This document shows positions 34,069 through 42,456 of a DNA stretch of 64,000 nt, piece after piece. Each line of letters opens with the position of its first letter. The first letter of the stretch is position 1. Below the pieces are notes generated by a model. That model did no database searches and was not told the DNA's origin. It saw only the letters and a program-made list of their open reading frames with translations. Made by a program: the position numbers and the translations under genes. Source of the stretch: Chloroflexota bacterium (lineage in GTDB: Bacteria > Chloroflexota > Anaerolineae > Aggregatilineales > Phototrophicaceae); contig JACAER010000026.1 in assembly GCA_013388745.1 (NCBI GenBank), positions 20,655-84,654 of the forward strand, written 5' to 3'.

Positions 34069-37000
34069 TTAATCTTTGGAGGGCAGCACGTCGCGCGGCT
34101 TGCTGCCGCTTTCCGCCGGGCCGACCACGCCGCGTTCCTCCATCAGGTCGATCAAGCGGGCAGCGCGCGTATAACCGATGCGCAGCCGCCGCTGCAAGAG
34201 CGATACCGATGCCTTGTTCAGCTTGCGCACGAGATCGACAGCTTCTTCGTACATGTCGTCCTCGCCGTCGCCGTCGGCGTCTTCGATCTCGTCGTCATAG
34301 CCATCTTCATCTTCGTCTTCTCTGGCCGCGCCGCGATCACGATCCCAGAAGGCCTGCTGCATCGGGGGGGCGACACGCGGCGGCTGTGCGGGCGCGCTGG
34401 CCGAACGCGGCGGTGATGCCGGGTCGCTGGCGAGCGTCTTATCCAGCACCAACTGCGGCACAGACATCGGCCCGGCCTCGTCGGTCTGCTGTTTCCAGTA
34501 GCGCACGATGTTGCCGATTTCGATGTCGGAGACGTACACGCCCTGCAAGCGCACGGGCGCGGGCGAATCGCCGCTCATATAGAGCATATCGCCGCGTCCC
34601 AGCAGGCGTTCAGCGCCCGGCTGGTCGAGGATCACGCGGCTGTCTACGCTGCTGGCGACAGCGAAGGCGATACGCGCCGGGAAGTTGGCTTTAATCAAAC
34701 CGGTCACGACATCCACCGATGGGCGCTGCGTAGCGATCACCAGATGGATACCGGTGGCGCGTGCCAGCGCCGCGATACGGGTGATGACGCGCTCGGTTTC
34801 GTCCGGCGCCAGCATCATCAGGTCGGCCAATTCGTCGATGATGACGATGATGTAGGGCATGAACTCGGCGTCGGGGGCCAGATGCTGGTTGAAGTCTTCG
34901 ATATTGCGCGCGCCGGCCTGGCTGAAGCGTTTGTAGCGCTCGTCCATTTCGCGCGTGACCCACTTGAGCACACCGACGATGCGTTCCAGTTCCACCACCA
35001 CTGGCGCGATCAGATGCGGGATGCCGTTGTAACCCGTGAGTTCGACGCGCTTGGGGTCTACCATGATGAACTTCAGGTGTTCCGGGCTGTTGCGCAGCAC
35101 CAGACTGCTGATGATGGCGTTGACGCACACCGATTTACCGGAACCCGTCGTGCCGGCGATCAACAGATGCGGCATTGAGTCGAGATTCGCCGCCACAGGG
35201 GTGCCGTCCACACTCTGGCCCAGCGCGATCGTCAGCGGCGAGTCGATTTTCTTAAACTCGTCCGAGTCCATCACATCGCGCAGGCTGACCAGCGCCGCTT
35301 CTTCGTTCGGCACTTCCACACCGACGAAGCCTTTGCCCGGCACCGGGGCTTCGATGCGGATCGATTTCGCGCCCAGCGCCAGTTGCAGGTCTTTGTCCAG
35401 CGCAGCGATCGCACTTACTTTGATGCGGTTCTTTTTGCCAGAACGCGACATCAGATAATCCGGCTCGACGCCGAACTGCGTAATCACCGGGCCGGTGTTG
35501 ATCTCCACCACTTTACCGGGCGCGCCGAAGCTTTGCAGTGTTTCTTCGATGATGCGCGCGCGCTGCGACAAAAATTCACGGTCGAAATCCTGGTCAGAAC
35601 CGCTGGCGAGCAGGGTTTGGAAATTCGGCAGTTTCCACTCGCGTTTGGGCTTGCGCACCGTTTGCGCCCCAAAAATCGAAGTGGGCGCGGCGGGCGCAGG
35701 CGCGGGCGGGGTATCCGGGTGCCCGGTGGGAATGCTGATTTTAGGGGCGGCGGCGACCGCCGGGCCGGCAGGCGCGAAAGCGCCTGGTTTTTTGTCCTCA
35801 GCTTCTTTTGCCCCGCCGCCGACCACGCTGGCGCTGACAGTCGCCGCCGGCTTATCGCTGTGTTCGCCAAAGCTGAAAGGCCGCACACGCGCCCCCATCC
35901 CTGCGGCGGGTGTTTCGCCCGGTTTGGCGGGAGTTTGGGCAGACTTCTCGCTTTCGCCTGGTTTTGTGCCGGCCAGCGGGGTAGTCGTGGCCGCAGGCGG
36001 CGTGGCCGTGCCAGAGCGCAGCGCGTTCAGGCGTTCCATGCGTTCCGATAGACTGCTGCCCGCGGGCGGCGCGACGGGCGGCGCGGCTTTTTGCGCCTCG
36101 TTTTCGCCGGCAGGCGTTGTGGCTGACGGCGAAAGCGGGCTGGCGGGGCGCGGCGCGGGGCCAAGCCCCTTGGGGCGCGCCGGCGATAAATCCAGGGCCG
36201 GCTCTTCTTCGTCTGTTTCGTCATCTTCGTCAAACGGACGCGGCAGCGGCGAAAGCGGCGCGGCAGCAGGCCGGCTGAACGGGCTGGGCGCGGCTGCCGC
36301 TGCCGAGCGTTCCGGCGCGCCGGGACGCAGCAGCTCACCCCGCCGCGCAGAGGGTTCTTCGCCGGGTTTGGCTGCCGCCGGCGGTGTCGTCGGCAGTGGG
36401 GGCGCAGCGGGACGCGGGGCTGTCACGGATGACGTGGGCGATGCAGGCGCGGCGCCGCCCGACGCTGGTTTTTCCGCGCCGGGACGGTTGAACAGACGGC
36501 TGGCGAGACTGCCGGCGGCCTGCTGGGTGCTGGCGGCAGGCGTGCTGGCTTCAGCGGGCTTGGATTCTGAGCGGCCAAACAAACGGCTGCTCAAGCTGGT
36601 CGCAGCGGCGGCAGCTTTTTCGCCCGGCGCGGATGTGACAGGCGGCGCGGCGGGCGTTTCTGTGCTGCTCTTGCCGCCCAACATGCCGCGCAAACGCGCG
36701 CCCACACCGCCACTGGGCGCTTCTTCTTCTTTTTTCTCTGGCGTGATGCTGGCTGTCGCGGCAGGGATCGCCGGGCTGGGCGTCCCCGCCACACCGGGCG
36801 GACGCGGGGGCTGTGCGCCTTCGACCTTCAACATTTCGCTGCGGCCACCCAAACGCATCGGAATACTGCGTTCTTCGGCGGGCGTCGTCGGCACGTTCAT
36901 AGCGACAGACGTCGCAGCAGGCGCGGGCAGTGCCCCTGCGGGCGCTGCCGCTGGCAGCTCAGAAGGCGCGGGCCGGGACACGGCGATTTGTGGCGCGGCG

Positions 37001-39195
37001 GCCTGCTGTGCGGCGAGCGCCGCTTGCTGCGCAGCCCGCTGTGTCTGTAATTCCGCGATGCGTGCGCTGCGGCGCTGGCGCTGCCGTTTCAGCGAGTCGT
37101 TGAAGCTGCGCCACAGGCTGATAATCACGATGGCGACTTCTGATGCGCTCAGATCGGCGAACAGCATGAAGCCAATGAACATCCAGCCTAACACAGTGAA
37201 AAACGCGCCGACTTCGGTGATATTGCTGACGAGGAAATAATAAAGCTGCCCGCCAAGCCACCCACCGCCGGCACGATAGGCCTCATACGACACCTGCACC
37301 TGCATGCGCAGATCGTTCAGCGTTTGCACCGCGCGATCACCGGTGTAGTTCAGCGATTCGATAAACTGAAAAGCAACCAGCAGGCCGACGTAAATCATCA
37401 CCACGCCGATCACACGCAGCGGTTCGATGACCGGCGCTTGATCGCCGAAATGTCGCATAATCAACCACAGGCCAACCACCAACAGGCCGACAGGCACGGC
37501 CAGCGCGCCCCAGCCCAACATACGCCCCAGCCACAGGTTAAGCTGCCCGGTGATCGCACCCTGATTGGTCGAAAGGGCGCTGAAGAACACGATCAGCGAA
37601 GCAAACACACACACCACACCCAGAATATCGAGCTTGGTGTCGAGGCTCATCCCCTCGCTTTTTCTGACTTCCGGCACTTTAGCGGCGCGCGGTTTTTTGC
37701 TGGCTTTGGCGTCTTTTCTGCCGAACAGTGGGAGACTTTGCGTCAAGGCGGCGAAACGCGCCCCCAGCCCGCCAGGAGCCGGTTTAGCGGCGGGTTTTGC
37801 GCTGCTGGCCGCGCCGCTTGTAGTCTGTGTGCCTGTCGCGCGCTGGCCGAACGGCGACTGCCTGGAAGCGCCCGCCGAGGGCAAGGGATTGCTGGGTGAC
37901 GAGGGACGCACACCGCTGGGCGATGATGAGGTTGTCCCGCCGGGGCCGCCGGATGCGCCGTAGCGCGATGCGCCGCCGTAGCCGCTGCTCCCCGCGCCGG
38001 GGGACATCGGCGATGAGCCGGGACGCGCGCCGCTGTCGCCGGGTCTTTTCGGATCGTCTTTTTTTTCTTCGGTCTTGCCGCCGCCAAAGCGTGAGGCGAT
38101 GCCGCTGGTCAGCCCGCTCAAACGCGCGCCGATGCCGCCACCGCCGTCGTCCTTTTTCGCGCCGGGTCTTTTCGGATCGTCTTTTTTTTCTTCGGTCTTG
38201 CCGCCGCCAAAGCGCGAGGCAAGGCCGCTGGTCAGCCCGCCCAAACGCGCGCCGATGCCGCCACCGCCTTCGTCCTTTTTCGCGTCGGGTTTTTTGGTGT
38301 CTTTGTCTTTTTTATCGTCTTTTTTTTCTTCGCCGCCGCGCAGACCACCGGCGACACCGCTCAAGCGCGCGCCAAAACCGCTCTGCGCCGGAGCATCTTT
38401 TTTCTCGTCGGTGGGCTTTTTAGGGTCAGCGCCGGGTTTGCGTTCTTCAGGCCTGCCGGATGTTTCCGCCGGGCTGCGCAGCGAACCGCTCAGTCCGCCG
38501 CTGCCGGGATAGCGCGCGCTGAGGTCGCCGCGGCTAATGGACGAGCCGGAAGACGAACCGGGCGCATCTGGGCTGCGTATCGGGCTGCCGGGCGCAGACG
38601 GACGCGCGCCGGGCGCGCCGCCGCCGCTGGAAGGATTGTAGCGTGGCACGGCGGGCTGTTCGCCTGTATCGCGGTTTGGGCCGACACTGCCGGGTAAACG
38701 CGATGACAAACCGCCGCCCGATGACGATCCGCTGCCGCTGGAAGGATTGTAGCGCGGCGCGGCGGGCTGTTCGCCTGTATCGCGGTTTGGGCCGACACTG
38801 CCGGGTAAACGCGATGACAAACCGCCGCCCGACGATGACCCACTGCCGCCAGAGGGGCTAAAACGCGAACCGGGACTGCTGGGACTCTGGGGGCCGCCGG
38901 GCGATGACGGGCGCAGGCCGCTGCCAGAGCCGCTTCCCCCAGAACCTGCTTCGCTGCCACTGCCAAAACGGCTGCCATAAGCGCTGGAAGCGGCGCTCGA
39001 ACCGGGCAGACCGGAACGCAAGCCACCCGACCCACTGCCAGAGCCGCTGCTGGTGTAGGGGCTGAAGCGTGAACGGTCTAGACGTGACCCTGCATCGTCA
39101 TCGTCGTCTTCGTCCGCTTCTTCGTCGTCATCGACATCGCGATAACGGTCGTCATCATCGTCGCGCGGATATTCGTCCTCACCAAAGCGACCCAT
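34069..39195 (-). CDS. ftsK: FtsK/SpoIIIE DNA translocase with very long disordered N-terminus
   Basis: 1708 residues, about twice the usual FtsK length of this type. Residues 1-510 are Ser/Gly/Pro/Lys-rich and contain 37- and 41-residue tandem repeats. Four membrane segments follow (about 525-720). A second disordered linker of some 480 residues comes next, then the motor with Walker A GTTGSGKSV, the FMVDPKRVEL segment and Walker B IIVIIDELADLMM. The C-terminal gamma winged helix is SVSLLQRRLRIGYTRAARLI. It pumps chromosomal DNA through the septum. The N-terminal extension before the membrane part is unusual. Confidence 0.93.
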   Translation of the reverse strand: MGRFGEDEYPRDDDDDRYRDVDDDEEADEDDDDDAGSRLDRSRFSPYTSSGSGSGSGGLRSGLPGSSAASSAYGSRFGSGSEAGSGGSGSGSGLRPSSPGGPQSPSSPGSRFSPSGGSGSSSGGGLSSRLPGSVGPNRDTGEQPAAPRYNPSSGSGSSSGGGLSSRLPGSVGPNRDTGEQPAVPRYNPSSGGGAPGARPSAPGSPIRSPDAPGSSSGSSISRGDLSARYPGSGGLSGSLRSPAETSGRPEERKPGADPKKPTDEKKDAPAQSGFGARLSGVAGGLRGGEEKKDDKKDKDTKKPDAKKDEGGGGIGARLGGLTSGLASRFGGGKTEEKKDDPKRPGAKKDDGGGGIGARLSGLTSGIASRFGGGKTEEKKDDPKRPGDSGARPGSSPMSPGAGSSGYGGASRYGASGGPGGTTSSSPSGVRPSSPSNPLPSAGASRQSPFGQRATGTQTTSGAASSAKPAAKPAPGGLGARFAALTQSLPLFGRKDAKASKKPRAAKVPEVRKSEGMSLDTKLDILGVVCVFASLIVFFSALSTNQGAITGQLNLWLGRMLGWGALAVPVGLLVVGLWLIMRHFGDQAPVIEPLRVIGVVMIYVGLLVAFQFIESLNYTGDRAVQTLNDLRMQVQVSYEAYRAGGGWLGGQLYYFLVSNITEVGAFFTVLGWMFIGFMLFADLSASEVAIVIISLWRSFNDSLKRQRQRRSARIAELQTQRAAQQAALAAQQAAAPQIAVSRPAPSELPAAAPAGALPAPAATSVAMNVPTTPAEERSIPMRLGGRSEMLKVEGAQPPRPPGVAGTPSPAIPAATASITPEKKEEEAPSGGVGARLRGMLGGKSSTETPAAPPVTSAPGEKAAAAATSLSSRLFGRSESKPAEASTPAASTQQAAGSLASRLFNRPGAEKPASGGAAPASPTSSVTAPRPAAPPLPTTPPAAAKPGEEPSARRGELLRPGAPERSAAAAAPSPFSRPAAAPLSPLPRPFDEDDETDEEEPALDLSPARPKGLGPAPRPASPLSPSATTPAGENEAQKAAPPVAPPAGSSLSERMERLNALRSGTATPPAATTTPLAGTKPGESEKSAQTPAKPGETPAAGMGARVRPFSFGEHSDKPAATVSASVVGGGAKEAEDKKPGAFAPAGPAVAAAPKISIPTGHPDTPPAPAPAAPTSIFGAQTVRKPKREWKLPNFQTLLASGSDQDFDREFLSQRARIIEETLQSFGAPGKVVEINTGPVITQFGVEPDYLMSRSGKKNRIKVSAIAALDKDLQLALGAKSIRIEAPVPGKGFVGVEVPNEEAALVSLRDVMDSDEFKKIDSPLTIALGQSVDGTPVAANLDSMPHLLIAGTTGSGKSVCVNAIISSLVLRNSPEHLKFIMVDPKRVELTGYNGIPHLIAPVVVELERIVGVLKWVTREMDERYKRFSQAGARNIEDFNQHLAPDAEFMPYIIVIIDELADLMMLAPDETERVITRIAALARATGIHLVIATQRPSVDVVTGLIKANFPARIAFAVASSVDSRVILDQPGAERLLGRGDMLYMSGDSPAPVRLQGVYVSDIEIGNIVRYWKQQTDEAGPMSVPQLVLDKTLASDPASPPRSASAPAQPPRVAPPMQQAFWDRDRGAAREDEDEDGYDDEIEDADGDGEDDMYEEAVDLVRKLNKASVSLLQRRLRIGYTRAARLIDLMEERGVVGPAESGSKPRDVLPSKD
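38041..38286 (-). repeat. 123-bp tandem repeat in ftsK (41-residue unit, two full copies)
   Basis: Units at 38041-38163 and 38164-38286, with a degenerate third beginning at 38287. They encode DGGGGIGARLSGLTSG-type units joined by KTEEKKDDPKRPG. Confidence 0.85.
38630..38851 (-). repeat. 111-bp tandem repeat in ftsK (37-residue unit, two copies)
   Basis: Copies start at 38630 and 38741. They are nearly identical in DNA, with a few silent changes, and encode RYNPSSGSGSSSGGGLSSRL followed by PGSVGPNRDTGEQPA. The high DNA identity implies recent duplication or ongoing correction. Confidence 0.9.
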
Positions 39196-39348
39196 AGCTT
39201 AGAATCCTGTTACTCAACCGACAGAACAGGGGGTTTTTGACAACTTACATCCCCCCTAAAGCATAGCATAGTTTTCGCTTTTTAGCGATAAGAATAGCAC
39301 AAAAATTCTATTTGCAACGAAAAAGAAACGAGTCAGAAAAATTTGCGT

Positions 39349-39354
39349 TATAAT
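39349..39354 (+). promoter_or_regulatory. -10 element (TATAAT)
   Basis: A perfect hexamer (gcgtTATAAT) 30 nt before the ATG of the hypothetical gene. No -35. Confidence 0.45.
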
Positions 39355-39384
39355 ACTTGAAAGCGATCAACTGGGAAGCAAGCT

Positions 39385-39843
39385 ATGGCGAACGCTGCTG
39401 GAATGCTGTGGTATGTCAATAACGAGTATCGCAAACGACTGGCGCAAGCGCAGACAAGCTGCGGGCTGCTGCGCGAACTGCTGCGCCAGTGGTGGGCAGA
39501 ATCCGATTCGGCGCGGGCGACACACTATGCGCTCGACGAGATCACCGCGCTTACTGACGAGCATCGCCACTGGCGCAGCCAGCACTATTATGACCCCGCG
39601 CAGAACGGACGTATGGTGCAAGGCGAACGTGACATCACCCGCGCGCTCTCTCATTTTCACCGTATGCGGCTGGCGCACATCCCCCGCCTGCAAAATCTGC
39701 GCGCAATCTTCGACCAGATCGAGCGCCCCAACCCGCAAATCACCCAGCTTTCCAGCGGGGACGATCTCTGGGAGCGGGCGCTGCTGGCACTCGACGATCT
39801 GACGCAATTTCAGGATTATCTGGAAGCGCTGCGCGCGAGCTGA
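39385..39843 (+). CDS. Hypothetical helical protein
   Basis: 152 residues, almost wholly helical, with many Arg, Gln and His and no recognised motif. No signal or membrane segment. It is transcribed divergently from ftsK; a TATAAT at 39349-39354 lies 30 nt before the ATG. A hairpin terminator and the kinase-regulator gene follow in the convergent direction. Function unknown. Confidence 0.6.
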   Translation: MANAAGMLWYVNNEYRKRLAQAQTSCGLLRELLRQWWAESDSARATHYALDEITALTDEHRHWRSQHYYDPAQNGRMVQGERDITRALSHFHRMRLAHIPRLQNLRAIFDQIERPNPQITQLSSGDDLWERALLALDDLTQFQDYLEALRAS

Positions 39844-39860
39844 ACACCTGAAGCCCGGCG

Positions 39861-39891
39861 AAAAAAGCGAACAGGGGAGCGAAGTCCCCTG
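39861..39891 (-). terminator. Terminator of kinase-response regulator gene
   Basis: On the minus strand, caggggacttcgctcccctg forms a 7-bp stem, followed after 5 nt by TTTTTT. It lies 19 nt past the stop at 39910. Confidence 0.7.
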
Positions 39892-39909
39892 CTGCGCCTG
39901 GCGGCGCTG

Positions 39910-41478
39910 CTAAATTGCCTCGGCGGGCGGCAGCGATTGCATTTCTTCCAGCAGAATGTGCCCGGCGCGCAGCGCCAGCAGCGCCGCCGCGTGCCGGTCT
40001 TTGGCGCCCAGTTTGTCCATCGCCCGCGCCAGTGTTTCAATCGCCACAGGCGTCGAAAGCCGCATATAACGCGCGATCGCTTCAGTTTCGTAGCCTGCCG
40101 CCACACACAGCAGCACTTTGCGCTCGTTGTCGTCCAGTTTGTCGCGCGTGCCATCGGTCAGCAGTCCGCTGACAATGCGTTCGGCCACGCCGCGCCCCAG
40201 CACAAGCTGCCCCTGCGTGACTTTGAGGATACCGTCTACGAATTCGCTTTCGTCGGCGGATTTGAGCATGTAACCGTGGGCGCCGGCACGCAGCGCCCGC
40301 ACGATGTAGGCGTCTTCGTCGCGCCCGGTGAGGATCAGCACTTTGACGCTGGGGGCTTTGGCGCGCACTACCGGAACGACTTCCAGCCCGGTTTTAAGCG
40401 GCATATTCAAATCGAGCACCAGCACATCCGGCAGGATCGAGAGCGTTTGTTGCAGCGCCGCCTCGCCGTCGGCGGCTTCGGCCACGACGACAAAATCGTC
40501 GCGCGTTTCCAGAAAACTCGCCAGCGTTTTGCGCAGAATCGTATGGTCGTCCGCCAGAATGATGCGCAGCGCCGGACGCGCGGCGCGCACCGGCGGTGGT
40601 GTGCGGTCAGATTGTAGTGTCAGCGAGTCGAGGGCGGCGCTGGGTGGTTCGAGCTTGACTTTATCGTCGTCGTCTTTGGCCGGCGCGATCACCACTGAAA
40701 GCGCGGTTGCCAGTGCCTTGCAGCTCTGGAAACGGCGTACAGGGTTTTTCTCCAGCGCCCTCAGGATCGCGCTTTCCAGCACTATCGGCAGTTCGGGCAC
40801 AATCAAACGCGGCGGCGGCGGCGGCTGTTTGACCTGTTGCAGCAGCAGCGCCGAAATATCGTCGGCGTTAAACGGCAGTTGGCCGGTCGCCAGTTCGTAC
40901 AGCACGATACCCAGCGAATAAATATCCGTGCGGTGATCGAGCGGCAAACCCTGTGCCTGTTCGGGCGACAAATACGCCGGCGTGCCGATCACCATGCCGT
41001 GCGCCGTCACGCGCTTGGCTTCGCGCGGCAGCGCCAGCCCCAGATCCATGATCTTCACCCGGCCTTCGGACGTGACTTTGATATTGGCCGGCTTGATATC
41101 GCGGTGAATGATCTGCCGATCATGGGCGTATTGCAGCGCCAGGGCGATCTGTTGGCCGAGATCGACAATTACTTCCGGCGTGGAGCGCAAGTAATATGAC
41201 AGGGGCACGCCATCCACATATTCGACCACCAAATACGGCTGTTCGTCGTCTTCGCCGATGTCGTAGATGGCCATGATGTTGGGGTGGTTCAACTGCGCCG
41301 CGGCCTGCGCTTCCTGAAAAAAGCGTTTGCGCGTTGTATCGCGCACGTGTGGCAGCAGCACCTTCAAGGCCACCTCGCGGCTCAGGCGGGTATCGAGCGC
41401 CTTATAGACGGTAGCGGTAGACCCGTCCCCCAGATGCTCGGTGATCTCATAACGATTGTGGATTTTGCGTCCGATCAT
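39910..41478 (-). CDS. Ser/Thr protein kinase fused to NarL/FixJ-type response regulator
   Basis: 522 residues. The Hanks kinase (about 8-260) appears fully active: EVALKVLL lysine, IIHRDIKPAN loop, MDLGLA, and the TPAYLSPEQ activation segment. After a linker comes a receiver domain (about 302-425) with LADDH, the phosphate Asp in VLVLDLNMP, LTGRD and GYMLKSA, so all phosphorelay residues are present. A LuxR-type HTH (about 443-505) follows. No membrane segment is seen, so a cytoplasmic one-protein signalling unit is inferred. No histidine kinase is adjacent. The ATG at 41478 has no clear ribosome site. Confidence 0.9.
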   Translation of the reverse strand: MIGRKIHNRYEITEHLGDGSTATVYKALDTRLSREVALKVLLPHVRDTTRKRFFQEAQAAAQLNHPNIMAIYDIGEDDEQPYLVVEYVDGVPLSYYLRSTPEVIVDLGQQIALALQYAHDRQIIHRDIKPANIKVTSEGRVKIMDLGLALPREAKRVTAHGMVIGTPAYLSPEQAQGLPLDHRTDIYSLGIVLYELATGQLPFNADDISALLLQQVKQPPPPPRLIVPELPIVLESAILRALEKNPVRRFQSCKALATALSVVIAPAKDDDDKVKLEPPSAALDSLTLQSDRTPPPVRAARPALRIILADDHTILRKTLASFLETRDDFVVVAEAADGEAALQQTLSILPDVLVLDLNMPLKTGLEVVPVVRAKAPSVKVLILTGRDEDAYIVRALRAGAHGYMLKSADESEFVDGILKVTQGQLVLGRGVAERIVSGLLTDGTRDKLDDNERKVLLCVAAGYETEAIARYMRLSTPVAIETLARAMDKLGAKDRHAAALLALRAGHILLEEMQSLPPAEAI

Positions 41479-41567
41479 AGAGTTTTGTTGAGATTGTCGA
41501 TCTATAACGGATAGCATACCACACGCAGCGCAAGCCTGCATCCCCAGAGCTGGTGATTCATAACAAA

Positions 41568-41592
41568 ACGCCGACAGGAAGCCTGCCGGCGT
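41568..41592 (-). terminator. Terminator of ABM-domain gene
   Basis: Stem acgccg-caggc / gcctg-cggcgt (one mismatch) followed on the minus strand by TTTTGTT. It lies 23 nt past the stop at 41615. Confidence 0.7.
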
Positions 41593-41614
41593 CGGGGGAA
41601 GCGAACGCTGAGGA

Positions 41615-41950
41615 TTACGAGACGCGCGCGACAGCCGCGGCTTCTTGCGGCTGCGTTGTCACCCGCACGATATATCCCTGCCGTTCGATGCGCAGTCCGG
41701 GGAGGCGGGCCGCGATCGACTGCTCCGAGCCTTGCAGACTCAGGGTGTGGCGCGCATTTTCCAGCGCCTGTTGGCTGTCCCAGAAGATCACAAGCTGGGC
41801 ACGGTCAAGATCGTCAATTTGTTCCAGCAGATGGGCAGCGATGAAACCCGGACGCAGACTCACGTTGGGCAGATACTCTTTTTCGATGAACAGGCGGAGT
41901 TGGCCGATTTGTCCCTCTGGGACTCGCAGGTGCGTGACTTGCGCATACAT
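41615..41950 (-). CDS. ABM-like (dimeric alpha/beta barrel) domain protein
   Basis: 111 residues. The pattern VTHLRVPEGQIGQLRLFIEK, PGFIAAHLL and LVIFWDSQQALENA is that of antibiotic-biosynthesis-monooxygenase-like dimeric alpha/beta barrels. GAGGAGGAT lies before the ATG. Members include haem-degrading and quinone monooxygenases and many of unknown activity. No haem ligand is certain here. Confidence 0.65.
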   Translation of the reverse strand: MYAQVTHLRVPEGQIGQLRLFIEKEYLPNVSLRPGFIAAHLLEQIDDLDRAQLVIFWDSQQALENARHTLSLQGSEQSIAARLPGLRIERQGYIVRVTTQPQEAAAVARVS

Positions 41951-42087
41951 AATCCATCCTCCTCAAAAAATGGAATTAATCACAGCCTCCCTCTACGATT
42001 CATCGTATCACACTTTGGACAGACCAACGCAGTCTATTGATGCAACCTTTACGTTAAATTTATTGTAATCGTTTACAGTGTTTTTTC

Positions 42088-42318
42088 TTAATCCTTTTTC
42101 CATAGCTCGACAGCAGCCAGCGCTTCCGGCGTGGCGATGCGCGTCAGGGCGTCGGCAGCGGCCTCCTGCGCTTCTGGGTTTTTGTGCTGGAGCGTTTCGA
42201 TCAGCGCGGGGACAGCCGGGGCGCCGATCTGTACCAGCGCGTCGGCGGCTTTTTTGCGCGGCACGGCGTAGCGCCCGCGCAGATCGGCGAGCAGAGCGGC
42301 CAATTGTGGTGTAGACAT
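42088..42318 (-). CDS. Small HEAT-repeat protein
   Basis: 76 residues from the ATG at 42318 (GGGAG upstream). It is essentially one HEAT-like unit, DALVQIGAPAVPALIETLQ, then EAAADALTRIATPEALAAV. It is probably a binding module. A lyase role, as in phycobilin HEAT proteins, is not supported. Stands alone between the ABM and TPR genes. Confidence 0.65.
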   Translation of the reverse strand: MSTPQLAALLADLRGRYAVPRKKAADALVQIGAPAVPALIETLQHKNPEAQEAAADALTRIATPEALAAVELWKKD

Positions 42319-42456
42319 CGGCGTAATCTCCCTCAAAACTATGATTTGTGTGTATTTTCACGAATCATAACACAAAGCAGGCGACAACGGACAGGGCATT
42401 AGGGGCTGTGCTGCTGTCCGCGCCGAAGCGCGGGCATAGTATGACGTCTAGGGCTG

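Noticed and set aside
35495..37240. 581-codon Ser/Gly/Ala-rich open frame antisense to ftsK
   Set aside because: It mirrors the low-complexity linker of FtsK. Long antisense frames are expected in such GC-rich repeats.
38041..38851. CRISPR array
   Set aside because: The repeats are direct, long (111 and 123 bp), in frame and lack spacers; they are coding repeats of ftsK.
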